Source: Microbacterium sp. ET2 (GTDB lineage Bacteria > Actinomycetota > Actinomycetes > Actinomycetales > Microbacteriaceae). Taken from it: a stretch of DNA of 64,000 bases. Location of the stretch: assembly GCF_030347395.1 (NCBI RefSeq), contig NZ_CP128170.1:434001-498000 (forward strand). The letters are read 5' to 3'. Positions 1 to 8,541 of this stretch are shown here, piece after piece. The notes beneath the pieces are model-generated. The model had not been told where the DNA came from. It did not search any database and saw only the letters and a list, made by a program, of their open reading frames with translations. The position numbers and the translations under genes were made by a program. Numbering within the stretch: position 1 is the first letter of the stretch; the number at the start of each line of letters is the position of its first letter.

Positions 1-264
1 GATCTCCAGTCGCGCCGCCAGACGGTGATCGATCTCGACGGCGGTCACCTCTGCGCCGGCGTCGAGGACGGCGAGGGTCAGCGAACCCAGCCCGGGTCCG
101 ACCTCGACGACATGCTCCCCTGCCGCCACCCGTGCCACCTGGACGATGCGGCGCACCGTGTTGGCGTCGACGACGAAGTTCTGACCCAGCTTCTTGGTCG
201 GGGTGACGTCCAGCTCGGCGGCGAGGGCGCGGATCTCGCCCGCACCGAGAAGGGTCACCGCCAT
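1..264 (-). CDS. rsmA: 16S rRNA dimethyladenosine transferase RsmA (KsgA), 5' part only
   Basis: Only the N-terminal 88 codons are inside the window; the gene runs off the left edge. The family dimethylates two adjacent adenines in the 3' terminal loop of 16S rRNA late in 30S assembly, using SAM. The visible protein has the family opening [10 protein letters not shown] (about residues 24-33) and the Rossmann motif [16 protein letters not shown], followed by VTAVEID, where the acidic residue binds the SAM ribose. The ATG at 264 is the natural start for this family. The gene diverges from the sugar transporter to its right. Identification is firm; nothing can be said of the C-terminal half. Confidence 0.93.
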   Translation of the reverse strand, partial: MAVTLLGAGEIRALAAELDVTPTKKLGQNFVVDANTVRRIVQVARVAAGEHVVEVGPGLGSLTLAVLDAGAEVTAVEIDHRLAARLEI

Positions 265-321
265 GGGTTCCACCCTAGTGACTCGCCGCGCAAGCCCTCA
301 CTCCCGCGAAACGCGCGGGAC

Positions 322-327
322 TATGGT
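322..327 (+). promoter_or_regulatory. -10 hexamer of a leaderless promoter (TATGGT)
   Basis: TATGGT ends seven bases before the GTG at 335, the spacing seen at many genes in this window. No Shine-Dalgarno sequence lies between. It supports the GTG over the ATG at 323, which falls inside the hexamer. Confidence 0.55.
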
Positions 328-334
328 GACCCTC

Positions 335-1801
335 GTGAGCTCCTCAGCGTCGATTCCCACCCAGGCCTTCTCCATGCGCAGTCCATTCGGACGCCGAGCG
401 GTGGCCCTTTCGATCGCCGCGGCGGTCGGGGGGTTCCTCTTCGGTTTCGACTCGTCGGTCATCAACGGCGCCGTCAATTCCATCGAGAGCCAGTTCGACC
501 TCACCGCGGTGATCACCGGCTTCGTCGTCGCCGTGGCGCTCCTCGGCTGTGCGCTCGGCGCGGTGCTCGCGGGTGTCCTCAGCGACCGCTGGGGACGCCT
601 GCGCGTCATGCTCGTCGGCGCCGTCCTGTTCTTCGTCAGCGCCATCGGGTCGGGCCTGGCGTTCAGCGCCGTCGACCTCACCGTGTGGCGCTTCATCGGC
701 GGCCTCGGCATCGGCATCGCCTCGGTCGTCGCCCCGGCCTACATCGCCGAGGTGGCGCCGCGGCAGATCCGTGGCACGCTCGGCTCGTTGCAGCAGCTCG
801 CGATCACGCTCGGCATCTTCGGCGCCCTGCTCTCCAACGCCCTGCTCGCGGGGGTCGCCGGCGGCGCTTCTTCACAGCTGTGGCTGGGGCTGGAGGCCTG
901 GCGCTGGATGCTTCTCGTCGAGGCCGTGCCCGCGATCGTCTACGGCGTGCTGGCCTTCACGATGCCCGAGTCGCCGCGGTTCCTCATCTCGCAGGGGAAG
1001 TACGACGAGGCGCGGGCGATCTTCGCCCGGCTCGTGCCCGAGGCCGACCTCGACCAGACGATGAAGGACCTCGAGCAGGCGATCGCAGCGGACAAGAAAG
1101 CCAAGGGCGTGTCGCTCCGGGGTCCCCGGTTCGGTCTGCAGGGAATCGTCTGGGTCGGCATCATCCTGTCGGTGTTCCAGCAGTTCGTCGGCATCAACGT
1201 GATCTTCTACTACTCCACGACGCTCTGGCGTGCGGTCGGGTTCACCGAGCAGAACTCGCTGCTGATCAGCGTCATCACCTCGGTGACGAACGTGCTCGTC
1301 ACGATCGTGGCGATCGTGCTCGTCGATCGCGTGGGACGCAAGCCCATCCTCCTCACCGGGTCGGTGATGATGACCGTGTCGCTCGGCGCCATGGCGCTGT
1401 CGTTCGCGTTCGCCGAGACCGTGGACGGCGAGGTGAGCCTTCCCGGCGCCTGGGGTCCGATCGCCCTGGTCGCGGCGAACCTGTTCGTCATCGGTTTCGG
1501 CGCGTCGTGGGGCCCGCTCGTCTGGGTGCTGCTCGGCGAGATCTTCCCCAGCCGCATCCGCGGCAAGGCGCTCGGCGTCGCCGCCGGCGCCCAATGGATC
1601 GCGAACTTCCTCATCACGGTGAGCTTCCCGGCGATGTCGAGCTGGTCGCTGCCGCTCACCTACGCCATGTACGCGATCTTCGCCGGGCTCTCCTTCGTCT
1701 ACGTGCTGCTGAAGATCCCCGAGACCAAGGGGATGGAGCTGGAGCAGACCGAGACCCTGTTCGTGACGAAGGAACGCGCCAGAGCCGGTCGCAGCGCCTG
1801 A
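335..1801 (+). CDS. MFS sugar porter (proton symporter type)
   Basis: A 488-residue, 12-helix sugar porter of the major facilitator superfamily, likely importing a monosaccharide with protons. Family signatures are visible: GGFLFGFDSSVINGA in helix 1, a D-R-GRR-like loop (DRWGRLR), PESPRFL before the central loop, QQFVGIN in helix 7, DRVGRKP in the second half and PETKG near the C-terminus. Reading frame is open upstream to 194, but that part would run into the rsmA promoter region and is unlike the family. The GTG at 335, seven bases after a good -10 hexamer, is preferred. The substrate cannot be told from sequence alone; xylose, glucose, galactose or inositol are all possible. Confidence 0.88.
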   Translation: MSSSASIPTQAFSMRSPFGRRAVALSIAAAVGGFLFGFDSSVINGAVNSIESQFDLTAVITGFVVAVALLGCALGAVLAGVLSDRWGRLRVMLVGAVLFFVSAIGSGLAFSAVDLTVWRFIGGLGIGIASVVAPAYIAEVAPRQIRGTLGSLQQLAITLGIFGALLSNALLAGVAGGASSQLWLGLEAWRWMLLVEAVPAIVYGVLAFTMPESPRFLISQGKYDEARAIFARLVPEADLDQTMKDLEQAIAADKKAKGVSLRGPRFGLQGIVWVGIILSVFQQFVGINVIFYYSTTLWRAVGFTEQNSLLISVITSVTNVLVTIVAIVLVDRVGRKPILLTGSVMMTVSLGAMALSFAFAETVDGEVSLPGAWGPIALVAANLFVIGFGASWGPLVWVLLGEIFPSRIRGKALGVAAGAQWIANFLITVSFPAMSSWSLPLTYAMYAIFAGLSFVYVLLKIPETKGMELEQTETLFVTKERARAGRSA

Positions 1802-1845
1802 CCGCAGCCTTCCGCCGACGGGCCGTCCGCCGCGGCATCCGATCG

Positions 1846-1851
1846 TAGGAT
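1846..1851 (+). promoter_or_regulatory. -10 hexamer of a leaderless promoter (TAGGAT)
   Basis: TAGGAT ends six bases before the ATG at 1858, with no ribosome binding site between. This implies the second transporter is transcribed separately from the sugar porter 56 bases upstream. Confidence 0.6.
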
Positions 1852-1857
1852 GATCGG

Positions 1858-3120
1858 ATGCCCTTCCTCGGCGACTTCGTCGCTCCGCGTCGCCTCGGCC
1901 GCGACTTCCGGTGGCTGCTGGCGTCGTCGTGGACGAGCAATCTCGGCGACGGCATCGCCCTGGCCGCCGCTCCCCTGCTCATCGCGTCGCTGACGTCATC
2001 TCCCATCCTCGTCGCCGCGGGCGCCATGATGCAGTTCCTGCCGTGGCTGCTGTTCGGGCTGCTCGCGGGGGCTGTCGCCGACCACCACGACCGGCGCCGG
2101 CTGGTCATGCTCGCCAATGCCCTCCGCGCCCTGGTGATCCTCGCGCTCGTGGTGTTCCTCCTCACCGGGCAGGCGACCGTCTGGCTGGTGCTGGTGACGT
2201 CCTTCCTCTACGGCACCGCTGAGGTGTTCGCCGACACCGCCGGCAGCACGCTGCTGCCGATGCTCGTCCGTCCGGCGGATCTCGGCGTCGGGAACGCCCG
2301 GATGCAGGCGGGCTTCCTCGTGGGCAACCAGCTGGCGGGGCCGCCGCTGGGTGCTTTCCTCTTCGCCGCCGGTTCCTTCGTGCCGTTCCTGCTGCAGGTC
2401 TTCTGCGTCAGTCTGGCGATCCTCCTCATCTCGCGCATTGCGCGAACCCCCGCGCGCGACGACGGAGAGCCCGAGCGCGAATCGAAGCTCCTCGCCATCC
2501 GGGAGGGTCTCGGCTGGCTCAGGCACAACGCGCCGGTGCGGACGCTCGTCGTCATCATCCTCGTCTTCAACGTCACCTGGGCGGCGCCCTGGGGGGTGCT
2601 GGTGCTGTACGCCACCGAGTACCTGGGCATGGGGCCCGTGGGGTACGGCGCGCTGACGACCGCCTCGGCCCTCGGCGGGATCATCGCGGTCTTCAGCTTC
2701 GGCTTCCTGGAGAGGAAGGTCCCCTTCGCCACCCTCATGCGCGTCGTCCTCACCTGCGAGGTTCTGATGCACCTCGCCTTCGCGCTGACCACCGTCCCGG
2801 CTGTCGCATTCGTGATCATGTTCGTCTTCGGCCTCTACGCCTTCGTATGGGGCACGATCTCCACGACGGTCCGTCAGCGTCTGGTTCCGATGCCGCTGCA
2901 GGGCAGGATCGCCTCGGTGAACATGGTGGGGGTGTTCGGCGGGCTCGTGATCGGCCAGTTCCTCGGCGGGGTGATCGCCCAGATCTGGGGTCCGACCGGG
3001 CCCTGGTGGTTCGCCTTCGCGGGTTCGGCCATCACGCTCGCGCTGGTGTGGCGCTCGATCTCCCACATCGCCGCCGCCCCGCCGGCGCTGGATGCCGGCC
3101 CCGAGGCCGCCGCGGTCTGA
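1858..3120 (+). CDS. MFS transporter, probable drug or metabolite exporter
   Basis: A 420-residue major facilitator protein of the MFS_3/enterobactin-exporter type. It begins with a soluble stretch and the motif WTSNLGDGIALAAAPLL at the first helix, then the loop 2-3 signature ADHHDRRRLV (about residues 74-83), followed by further hydrophobic segments. A hydrophilic central loop near residues 195-215 separates the two halves. This family usually effluxes drugs or small metabolites by proton antiport. It has its own leaderless promoter, and its stop lies three bases from that of the convergent NUDIX gene, so no terminator separates them. The substrate is not predictable. Confidence 0.8.
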   Translation: MPFLGDFVAPRRLGRDFRWLLASSWTSNLGDGIALAAAPLLIASLTSSPILVAAGAMMQFLPWLLFGLLAGAVADHHDRRRLVMLANALRALVILALVVFLLTGQATVWLVLVTSFLYGTAEVFADTAGSTLLPMLVRPADLGVGNARMQAGFLVGNQLAGPPLGAFLFAAGSFVPFLLQVFCVSLAILLISRIARTPARDDGEPERESKLLAIREGLGWLRHNAPVRTLVVIILVFNVTWAAPWGVLVLYATEYLGMGPVGYGALTTASALGGIIAVFSFGFLERKVPFATLMRVVLTCEVLMHLAFALTTVPAVAFVIMFVFGLYAFVWGTISTTVRQRLVPMPLQGRIASVNMVGVFGGLVIGQFLGGVIAQIWGPTGPWWFAFAGSAITLALVWRSISHIAAAPPALDAGPEAAAV

Positions 3121-3123
3121 GCG

Positions 3124-3630
3124 TCAGGTCGCGAGCCGGGCGCGAAGAGCATCACCGAGCTCCCGCAGGCGCCGCACCCATGGCCCGGCCATCTCCCCCG
3201 CACCGGTGCGGGCGAAGACCGTGGCCGGCACGACCCACTCGGCCTCGCTGACCTCGGCGGGATCTGGGATCACTTCGGGATCGTCGACCCGCGCGACGTA
3301 GAGGTCGAACAGGGCCTGCTCCTCCCGAACACGTCCGACGAGTCCGAGCGAGGCGGGATCGACGACGACACCGGTCTCCTCCGACAGCTCGCGCACCGCC
3401 GCCTGGCGACTGGTCTCGCCGGTCAGTGCGCTTCCCGCAGGGAACTCCCACGAGAGCGGCCAGTCCTTGACCGCCGCGCGGCGAGTGGTCAGCACCCGGC
3501 CGTCTCGCCGGACGACGCACACCGACACGACGAGGTGGAACGATCCGACGGGGAGATCGGGATCATCGCGGCGATGCGTCCGCCCGAGCGGCCGCCCGGT
3601 CTCATCGATCAGGTCCCACAGCTCGCTCAT
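3124..3630 (-). CDS. NUDIX hydrolase
   Basis: A 168-residue single-domain NUDIX hydrolase. The Nudix box is complete: G-ALTGE-TSRQAAV-RELSEETGV (about residues 66-89), matching Gx5Ex7REUxEExGU, which binds the divalent metal for cleaving nucleoside-diphosphate-linked substrates. The N-terminus (ELWDLIDETGRPLGRTHRR) resembles the isopentenyl-diphosphate-isomerase-like subset, in which the first strand holds an ELxDxxDExG motif, so housecleaning of nucleotides or a prenyl-diphosphate role are both conceivable. It starts six bases after the tatD stop and so is probably the last gene of a metG-tatD-NUDIX operon. Confidence 0.85.
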   Translation of the reverse strand: MSELWDLIDETGRPLGRTHRRDDPDLPVGSFHLVVSVCVVRRDGRVLTTRRAAVKDWPLSWEFPAGSALTGETSRQAAVRELSEETGVVVDPASLGLVGRVREEQALFDLYVARVDDPEVIPDPAEVSEAEWVVPATVFARTGAGEMAGPWVRRLRELGDALRARLAT

Positions 3631-3636
3631 CGTCGC

Positions 3637-4521
3637 TCAGTCCGTGAACGCGCCGTAGACGGCCAGGGTGTTCTCGGCGAGCTGTGCGCACAGCTCATCG
3701 ACGTCGACCTCGAGTTCGGCGGCCAGGAACCGCACCGTCACGGGAATCAGGTAGGGCGCGTTGGGTCGTCCGCGGTGCGGCGTCGGGGTGAGGAAAGGCG
3801 CGTCGGTCTCGACCAGCACCCGCTCCCTCGGTGTCACCTTCAGGGCGTCGCGCAGGTTCTGGGCGTTCTTGAACGTGACGTTGCCTGCGAACGAGAGGTA
3901 ATAGCCCTCATCCGCGCAGCGGCGCGCCATCTCGGCGTCGCCGGAGAAGCAGTGGAAGACGGTCTTCTCGGGCGCTCCCACCCGGGCGAGCGTCTCCAGG
4001 ACGGCGTCGTGCGCCTCACGGTCGTGGATCTGCATCGCCAGCCCGTGCTTCTTCGCCAGGGCGATGTGCGCCTCGAACGAGGCGTGCTGGGAGGTGAGCC
4101 CCTCTTCGCCGGTGCGGAAGAAGTCCAGGCCCGTCTCGCCGATCGCGCGGACGCGAGGTTCGGCCGCGAGCGCGTCGATCACACCGATGGCCTCATCGAG
4201 GTGGCCGGACTCGGCATAGGCCGGTGCTTCGTTCGGGTGGATGGCGACGGCGGCGAGGACGTCGGGGTGGGATGCCGCGGCGGCGGCCGACCAGCGGCTG
4301 GACTCGATGTCACCCCCGGCCTGCACCACCCCGATGACGCCGACGGCCCGGGCACGGGCGAGCTGCGCGTCCAGGTCGAGGGGCTCGTCGCCGTCGATGA
4401 TCTCGAGGTGCGCGTGGTTGTCGTAGACCGGCACGCGCAGCGGCTCGGGAGCCGCGGGCCACCGCACATCGCGCGACCCGTCGTTGTGACGCTCGCGGAC
4501 GTACCCGCTGGGGTCGCTCAC
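3637..4521 (-). CDS. tatD: TatD-family metal-dependent hydrolase
   Basis: A 294-residue TIM-barrel hydrolase of the TatD/YcfH/YabD family, linked to 3'-5' DNA exonuclease or D-aminoacyl-tRNA deacylase activities. Metal ligands are visible in order: DNHAHLE (HxH), GETGLDFF, a mid-protein QIHDREA, FHCFSGD and the late ETDAPFLTP. The frame is open further upstream, but the GTG at 4521 overlaps the metG stop by four bases (GTGA) and gives the usual family length. The metG-tatD order is widely conserved in Gram-positive bacteria, often with rsmA and rsmI nearby; both are close here. Confidence 0.9.
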   Translation of the reverse strand: MSDPSGYVRERHNDGSRDVRWPAAPEPLRVPVYDNHAHLEIIDGDEPLDLDAQLARARAVGVIGVVQAGGDIESSRWSAAAAASHPDVLAAVAIHPNEAPAYAESGHLDEAIGVIDALAAEPRVRAIGETGLDFFRTGEEGLTSQHASFEAHIALAKKHGLAMQIHDREAHDAVLETLARVGAPEKTVFHCFSGDAEMARRCADEGYYLSFAGNVTFKNAQNLRDALKVTPRERVLVETDAPFLTPTPHRGRPNAPYLIPVTVRFLAAELEVDVDELCAQLAENTLAVYGAFTD

Positions 4522-6122
4522 GCCCCCCGACCCTCCGGCCGCGCGTCGCCCGGCTGCTCGACGCGCGGGAAGAGGGGCGAGAGGGCGTTGACACTCGTGC
4601 CCGGGCGGAGCTGCCCCCAGCGCCCCGCGTCGCGGAGCGGCTGATCCTGCAGCCGGCCCAGCGACTCGGCGGCGCCGAGACCCACCCACAGCTTCTCGTT
4701 GGCGATCGGCATGATGGGCGACAGCAGTACCGCGAGGGCGCGAAGTCCTTCGGCGGCGGTGTAGAGCACCGTGTCCAGACGCGGGCGCGACCCCTCGTCC
4801 TTCGCCAGCACCCAGGGCTCGTTCTCGGTGATGTACAGATTCAGCGCATCGACGATCGTCCAGGTCGCCGCGATGGCCTCATCCAGCCGGAACCGTTCGA
4901 TCGCGGCATCCGCGCGCTCCGCAGCGCTCGCCACGGTCTCGCGGATGATCCGGTCCCCGTCGGTCTCCTCCCCCGGGGGCGGCACGATGCCCTCCCGGTA
5001 CCGGGCGATCATCGCCGTGGTGCGCGAGGCGAGATTGCCGAAGCCGTTGGCGAGCTCGGCCTGGTACCTCGCCGACAGGTCCTCCCACGAGAACGAGCCG
5101 TCCTGGCCGAAGGCGATGGCCGAGAGGAAGTAGAACCGGTACGCATCCGACCCGAAGACGTCGGTGATCTCGGTGGGCGCGATCCCGGTCAGCTTCGACT
5201 TCGACATCTTCTCGCCGCCGACCAGCAGCCACCCGTGGGCGAAGACGCCGCGGGGAACCTCGACACCGGCGGCCATCAGCATGGCGGGCCAGATGACGGC
5301 ATGGAAGCGCAGGATGTCTTTGCCGACGACGTGATAGGCCGGCCAGCGACGGGCGAACTCCTCGGGATCGGAGCCGAAACCCACGGCGGTGGCGTAGTTC
5401 AGCAGCGCGTCCACCCACACGTAGATGACGTGGGTCTCATCCCACGGCACCTTGATGCCCCAGTCGAACGTCGACCGCGAGATCGACAGGTCCTTCAGGC
5501 CCTGCTTGACGAAGGAGACGACCTCGTTGCGCGCCGACTCCGGCCGGATGAAGTCGGGATTCTCGGAGTAGAGCTTCAGCAGCGGCTCGGTGAACTCGCT
5601 CAGCTTGAAGAAGTAGTTCTTCTCCTGCAGCAGCTCCAGGGGCTTGGAGTGGATCGCGCACACCTTCAGACCCTCGAACGCCCCGGTGCCGTCGACGATC
5701 TCGGACTCGGTCTTGAACTCCTCGCATCCGACGCAGTAGAGCGCCTCGAACTCGCCGGCGTAGATGTACCCGCGGTCGTAGATGGCCTGCACGAACTTGC
5801 GCACGCGCTCCTCGTGCCGGGGCTGGGTGGTGCGGATGAAGTCGTCGTTGGCGACGTCCAGTGTCTCGAGCAACGGGAACCACGACTCCGTCACCAGCCG
5901 GTCCACCCACTCCTGCGGTGTGGCCCCGTTCGCGGCGGCGGCTCGGAGCATCTTCTGCCCGTGCTCGTCGGTTCCGGTCAGCATCCACGTGTCGTCACCG
6001 GCCTGCCGATGCCAGCGCGCCAGCGCGTCCACGGCGACGGTGGTGTAGCCGTGGCCGATGTGGGGCACGTCGCTCGGATAGTAGATCGGCGTCGTGATGT
6101 AGAAGGATCGGCCGGAAGTCAC
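4518..6122 (-). CDS. metG: Methionyl-tRNA synthetase
   Basis: A 534-residue class I aminoacyl-tRNA synthetase that charges tRNA-Met with methionine. The HIGH signature is at residues 21-24 (DVPHIGHGY) and KMSKS near residue 305 (GGEKMSKSKLTG). A connective-peptide cysteine pair is at CVGCEE with a later CAIH. The C-terminal EMAP/Trbp111-like domain of longer MetRS is absent, as is common in Actinobacteria. The GTG start at 6122 lies six bases after a TAGAAT hexamer, so metG appears leaderless and heads the operon with tatD and the NUDIX gene. Confidence 0.97.
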   Translation of the reverse strand: MTSGRSFYITTPIYYPSDVPHIGHGYTTVAVDALARWHRQAGDDTWMLTGTDEHGQKMLRAAAANGATPQEWVDRLVTESWFPLLETLDVANDDFIRTTQPRHEERVRKFVQAIYDRGYIYAGEFEALYCVGCEEFKTESEIVDGTGAFEGLKVCAIHSKPLELLQEKNYFFKLSEFTEPLLKLYSENPDFIRPESARNEVVSFVKQGLKDLSISRSTFDWGIKVPWDETHVIYVWVDALLNYATAVGFGSDPEEFARRWPAYHVVGKDILRFHAVIWPAMLMAAGVEVPRGVFAHGWLLVGGEKMSKSKLTGIAPTEITDVFGSDAYRFYFLSAIAFGQDGSFSWEDLSARYQAELANGFGNLASRTTAMIARYREGIVPPPGEETDGDRIIRETVASAAERADAAIERFRLDEAIAATWTIVDALNLYITENEPWVLAKDEGSRPRLDTVLYTAAEGLRALAVLLSPIMPIANEKLWVGLGAAESLGRLQDQPLRDAGRWGQLRPGTSVNALSPLFPRVEQPGDARPEGRGA

Positions 6123-6128
6123 CCGAGA

Positions 6129-6134
6129 ATTCTA
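6129..6134 (-). promoter_or_regulatory. -10 hexamer for metG (TAGAAT)
   Basis: On the minus strand TAGAAT ends six bases before the metG GTG. Its first three bases are the TAG stop codon of rsmI, so promoter and stop codon share sequence. Confidence 0.6.
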
Positions 6135-6977
6135 GGTGGACCGGATGCCACCGGCCGCCGTGTGACGTGCAGCCAGCGCCGCTTCGTAGAGATCGCGCCG
6201 CGACAGGCCGGTCTGCCCGGCGACATCTGCCGCGGCATCCTTCAATCGCATGCCCCCCGCGACGAGATCCGTCACCTCGGCGACTCCGTCGGCCAGCGAC
6301 ACCCCGCGGCGCTCGGCGCCGGCCACCACGACGACGATCTCGCCGCGCACTCCGCCGCCCGCCCAGTCGGCGAGCTCGCCGAGCGAACCCCGGCGGATCT
6401 CCTCGTGGAGTTTGGTGAGCTCCCGGCAGACCGCTGCGGGGCGTTCGGGCCCGAAGGCACGGGCGAGGGCGGCGAGGGTCTCGGCGATACGCGACGGAGC
6501 CTCGAAGAACACCATGGTGCGGCGTTCCGTCGACAGCTCTGCCAAGAGCGCGTCGCGCTCACCGGCTTTCCGTGGTGGGAAGCCCTCGAAGGTGAAGCGG
6601 TCGGTCGGCAGCCCCGATGCCGCGAGCGCGGTCACCACCGCGCTCGGACCCGGGATCACCGTGACGGCGACCCCCTCGACGGCCGCCCGCGCGACGACGG
6701 AGAACCCGGGATCGCTCACCGTCGGCATGCCGGCATCGCTGAGGAGGAGAACATCCTGCGCGCGGGCGAGCTCGACGATCTCGGCCGCTTTGGTCTTCTC
6801 GTTGTGATCGTGCAGGGCGATCAGCCGCGGGCGATTCTCCACCCCGAGGGCGGCGAGCAGGCGCTGGGTCGTGCGGGTGTCCTCCGCCGCGATGACGGGA
6901 GCCTCCGCCAGCGCGCGGCGGAGGCGGTCGGATGCATCGCCGAGGTTGCCGATCGGTGTGGCCGCGAGGATCAGCAT
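6132..6977 (-). CDS. rsmI: 16S rRNA (cytidine-1402-2'-O)-methyltransferase RsmI
   Basis: A 281-residue tetrapyrrole-methylase-fold enzyme that 2'-O-methylates C1402 in the decoding centre of 16S rRNA. Family motifs: LAATPIGNLGDAS at the N-terminus, AEDTRTTQRLL, LLSDAGMPTVSDPG, VIPGPSAVVTALAASG, FEGFPPRK and FFEAPSRI. The ATG at 6977 is the family start and lies six bases after a TAAGCT hexamer, so it is probably leaderless. It diverges from pmt with about 38 bases between start codons, and its stop overlaps the metG promoter. Confidence 0.95.
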   Translation of the reverse strand: MLILAATPIGNLGDASDRLRRALAEAPVIAAEDTRTTQRLLAALGVENRPRLIALHDHNEKTKAAEIVELARAQDVLLLSDAGMPTVSDPGFSVVARAAVEGVAVTVIPGPSAVVTALAASGLPTDRFTFEGFPPRKAGERDALLAELSTERRTMVFFEAPSRIAETLAALARAFGPERPAAVCRELTKLHEEIRRGSLGELADWAGGGVRGEIVVVVAGAERRGVSLADGVAEVTDLVAGGMRLKDAAADVAGQTGLSRRDLYEAALAARHTAAGGIRST

Positions 6978-6983
6978 GCCGTC

Positions 6984-6989
6984 AGCTTA
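6984..6989 (-). promoter_or_regulatory. -10 hexamer for rsmI (TAAGCT)
   Basis: On the minus strand TAAGCT ends six bases before the ATG at 6977. It lies back to back with the pmt -10 element, with only 13 bases between the two hexamers. Confidence 0.55.
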
Positions 6990-7002
6990 GGCGGGCCGCC
7001 TT

Positions 7003-7008
7003 TAGGCT
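7003..7008 (+). promoter_or_regulatory. -10 hexamer for pmt (TAGGCT)
   Basis: TAGGCT ends seven bases before the GTG at 7016. It sets the pmt start and excludes the upstream open frame, which overlaps rsmI. Confidence 0.55.
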
Positions 7009-7015
7009 GGTCGAC

Positions 7016-8539
7016 GTGACCGCCCCCGCACCCGCGCTGACCCGGCCGTCGGCGTGGGACCGGTGGCAGCAGCGGGTGTCCGACGACGGGCGGCTCGCCC
7101 GCCGATGGACGGTCCTCGCCGCGGTCGCCGTGACACTCCTCGCCGCCGTCCTGCGCTTCTGGAACCTCGGCCACCCGCACGCCCTCGTCTTCGACGAGAC
7201 GTACTACGTCAAGGACGCCTGGAGCCAGTGGGTGCTGGGGTACGCCGCCGAATGGCCGGAGGGTGACGACACCAACGACCGGTTCGTCGCCGGCGAGACC
7301 GGGATCTTCACCGCCGACGAGCCCGCGTTCGTCGTCCATCCGCCGCTCGGCAAGCTGCTCATCGGCGCCGGGATGGCGCTCTTCGGCGCCGACTCGTCGT
7401 TCGGCTGGCGGTTCGCGACCGCGCTGGCGGGGACGGCGCTCGTGCTCGTGCTGTTCCTCCTCGCCCGAACGCTCACCGCCTCCACCGTCTTCGCCACCGT
7501 CGCGGGTCTGCTGCTCGCCGTCGACGGACTGGCCATCGTGATGAGCCGGGTGGCCCTCCTCGACATCTTCGTGGCGCTGTTCGTGCTCGTGGCCTTCTGG
7601 TTCGTCGCCCTCGACCGGCGGCGCCTTCCCGATCGGCTCGCCGCGGCATTGGCCCTGCGATCACCCGACGGCGAGGGCGGCTACCGCCTCGGACCCGTGC
7701 TGTGGGATCGGCCGTGGCTCGTCGCGGCCGGGGTCGCCGCCGGCGCCGCGAGCGGGGTGAAGTGGTCGGGGCTGTACGCGCTCGCGGGGATCGGCATCTA
7801 CGCCGTCGTCACCGACCTCCTCGCCCGGCGACGGGCGGGCATCCGGCTCTGGGCGGTCGACGGCGTGCTGCGGCAGGGGCCGGTGTCGTTCCTGCTGCTC
7901 GTCCCGGTCGCTGCCATGATCTACCTCGCGTCATGGTGGGGGTGGCTGGCGACCACGGGCGGCTACGGCCGCGACAGGGCTCCGACGGCGCTGGAGAGCC
8001 TCTGGATCTACCACCAGGGGATCTACGACTTCCATGTCGGCCTCGACACCGACCACGCCTACGAGAGCCCCGCATGGCAGTGGCCGCTGCTCCTGCGCCC
8101 GACCTCGATGTACTACGACCAGACCGACGCCGGGGTGCAGAATATCTACTCGATGCCGAACCCGCTCATCTGGTGGGCAGGCGTCGCGGCAGTGGTCTAC
8201 CTCGCGTACCGGTTCTTCCGCGATCGCGACGCGCGACACGCGCTCGTCCTCACCGGCGTCGCCGTGACGTACCTGCCGTGGCTGCTGTACCCCGAGCGCA
8301 CGGTGTTCCAGTTCTACACCGTGGCGATCCTGCCCTTCACGGTGCTGGCTCTCACCTTCGCCCTCCGCGACATCACCCGATCCCCCGACCCGCAGCGCCG
8401 GCTTCCCGGCCGGGTGGCAGTGCTCGCCTTCCTCGGGATCGTGCTGCTGGTGTCGGCGTTCTGGTACCCGATCCTCACCGCCACGACGGTGCCCTACGAC
8501 TTCTGGCGGGCGCACAACTGGCTCCCCGGCTGGGTCTGA
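7016..8539 (+). CDS. pmt: Polyprenol-phosphate-mannose-dependent protein O-mannosyltransferase (GT39)
   Basis: A 507-residue polytopic GT39/PMT protein. The family transfers mannose from polyprenyl-phosphate-mannose to Ser/Thr of secreted proteins while they cross the membrane. The catalytic acidic pair in the first extracytoplasmic loop is clear: LVFDETYYVKDAW (about residues 58-70). About ten hydrophobic segments follow. GVKWSGLY and WWGWLATTGGYGRD are typical of actinobacterial Pmt, and the C-terminus ends with a membrane segment and FWRAHNWLPGW. The GTG at 7016 follows a leaderless promoter. Pmt next to rsmI is a conserved actinobacterial neighbourhood. Confidence 0.93.
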   Translation: MTAPAPALTRPSAWDRWQQRVSDDGRLARRWTVLAAVAVTLLAAVLRFWNLGHPHALVFDETYYVKDAWSQWVLGYAAEWPEGDDTNDRFVAGETGIFTADEPAFVVHPPLGKLLIGAGMALFGADSSFGWRFATALAGTALVLVLFLLARTLTASTVFATVAGLLLAVDGLAIVMSRVALLDIFVALFVLVAFWFVALDRRRLPDRLAAALALRSPDGEGGYRLGPVLWDRPWLVAAGVAAGAASGVKWSGLYALAGIGIYAVVTDLLARRRAGIRLWAVDGVLRQGPVSFLLLVPVAAMIYLASWWGWLATTGGYGRDRAPTALESLWIYHQGIYDFHVGLDTDHAYESPAWQWPLLLRPTSMYYDQTDAGVQNIYSMPNPLIWWAGVAAVVYLAYRFFRDRDARHALVLTGVAVTYLPWLLYPERTVFQFYTVAILPFTVLALTFALRDITRSPDPQRRLPGRVAVLAFLGIVLLVSAFWYPILTATTVPYDFWRAHNWLPGWV

Positions 8540-8541
8540 GG

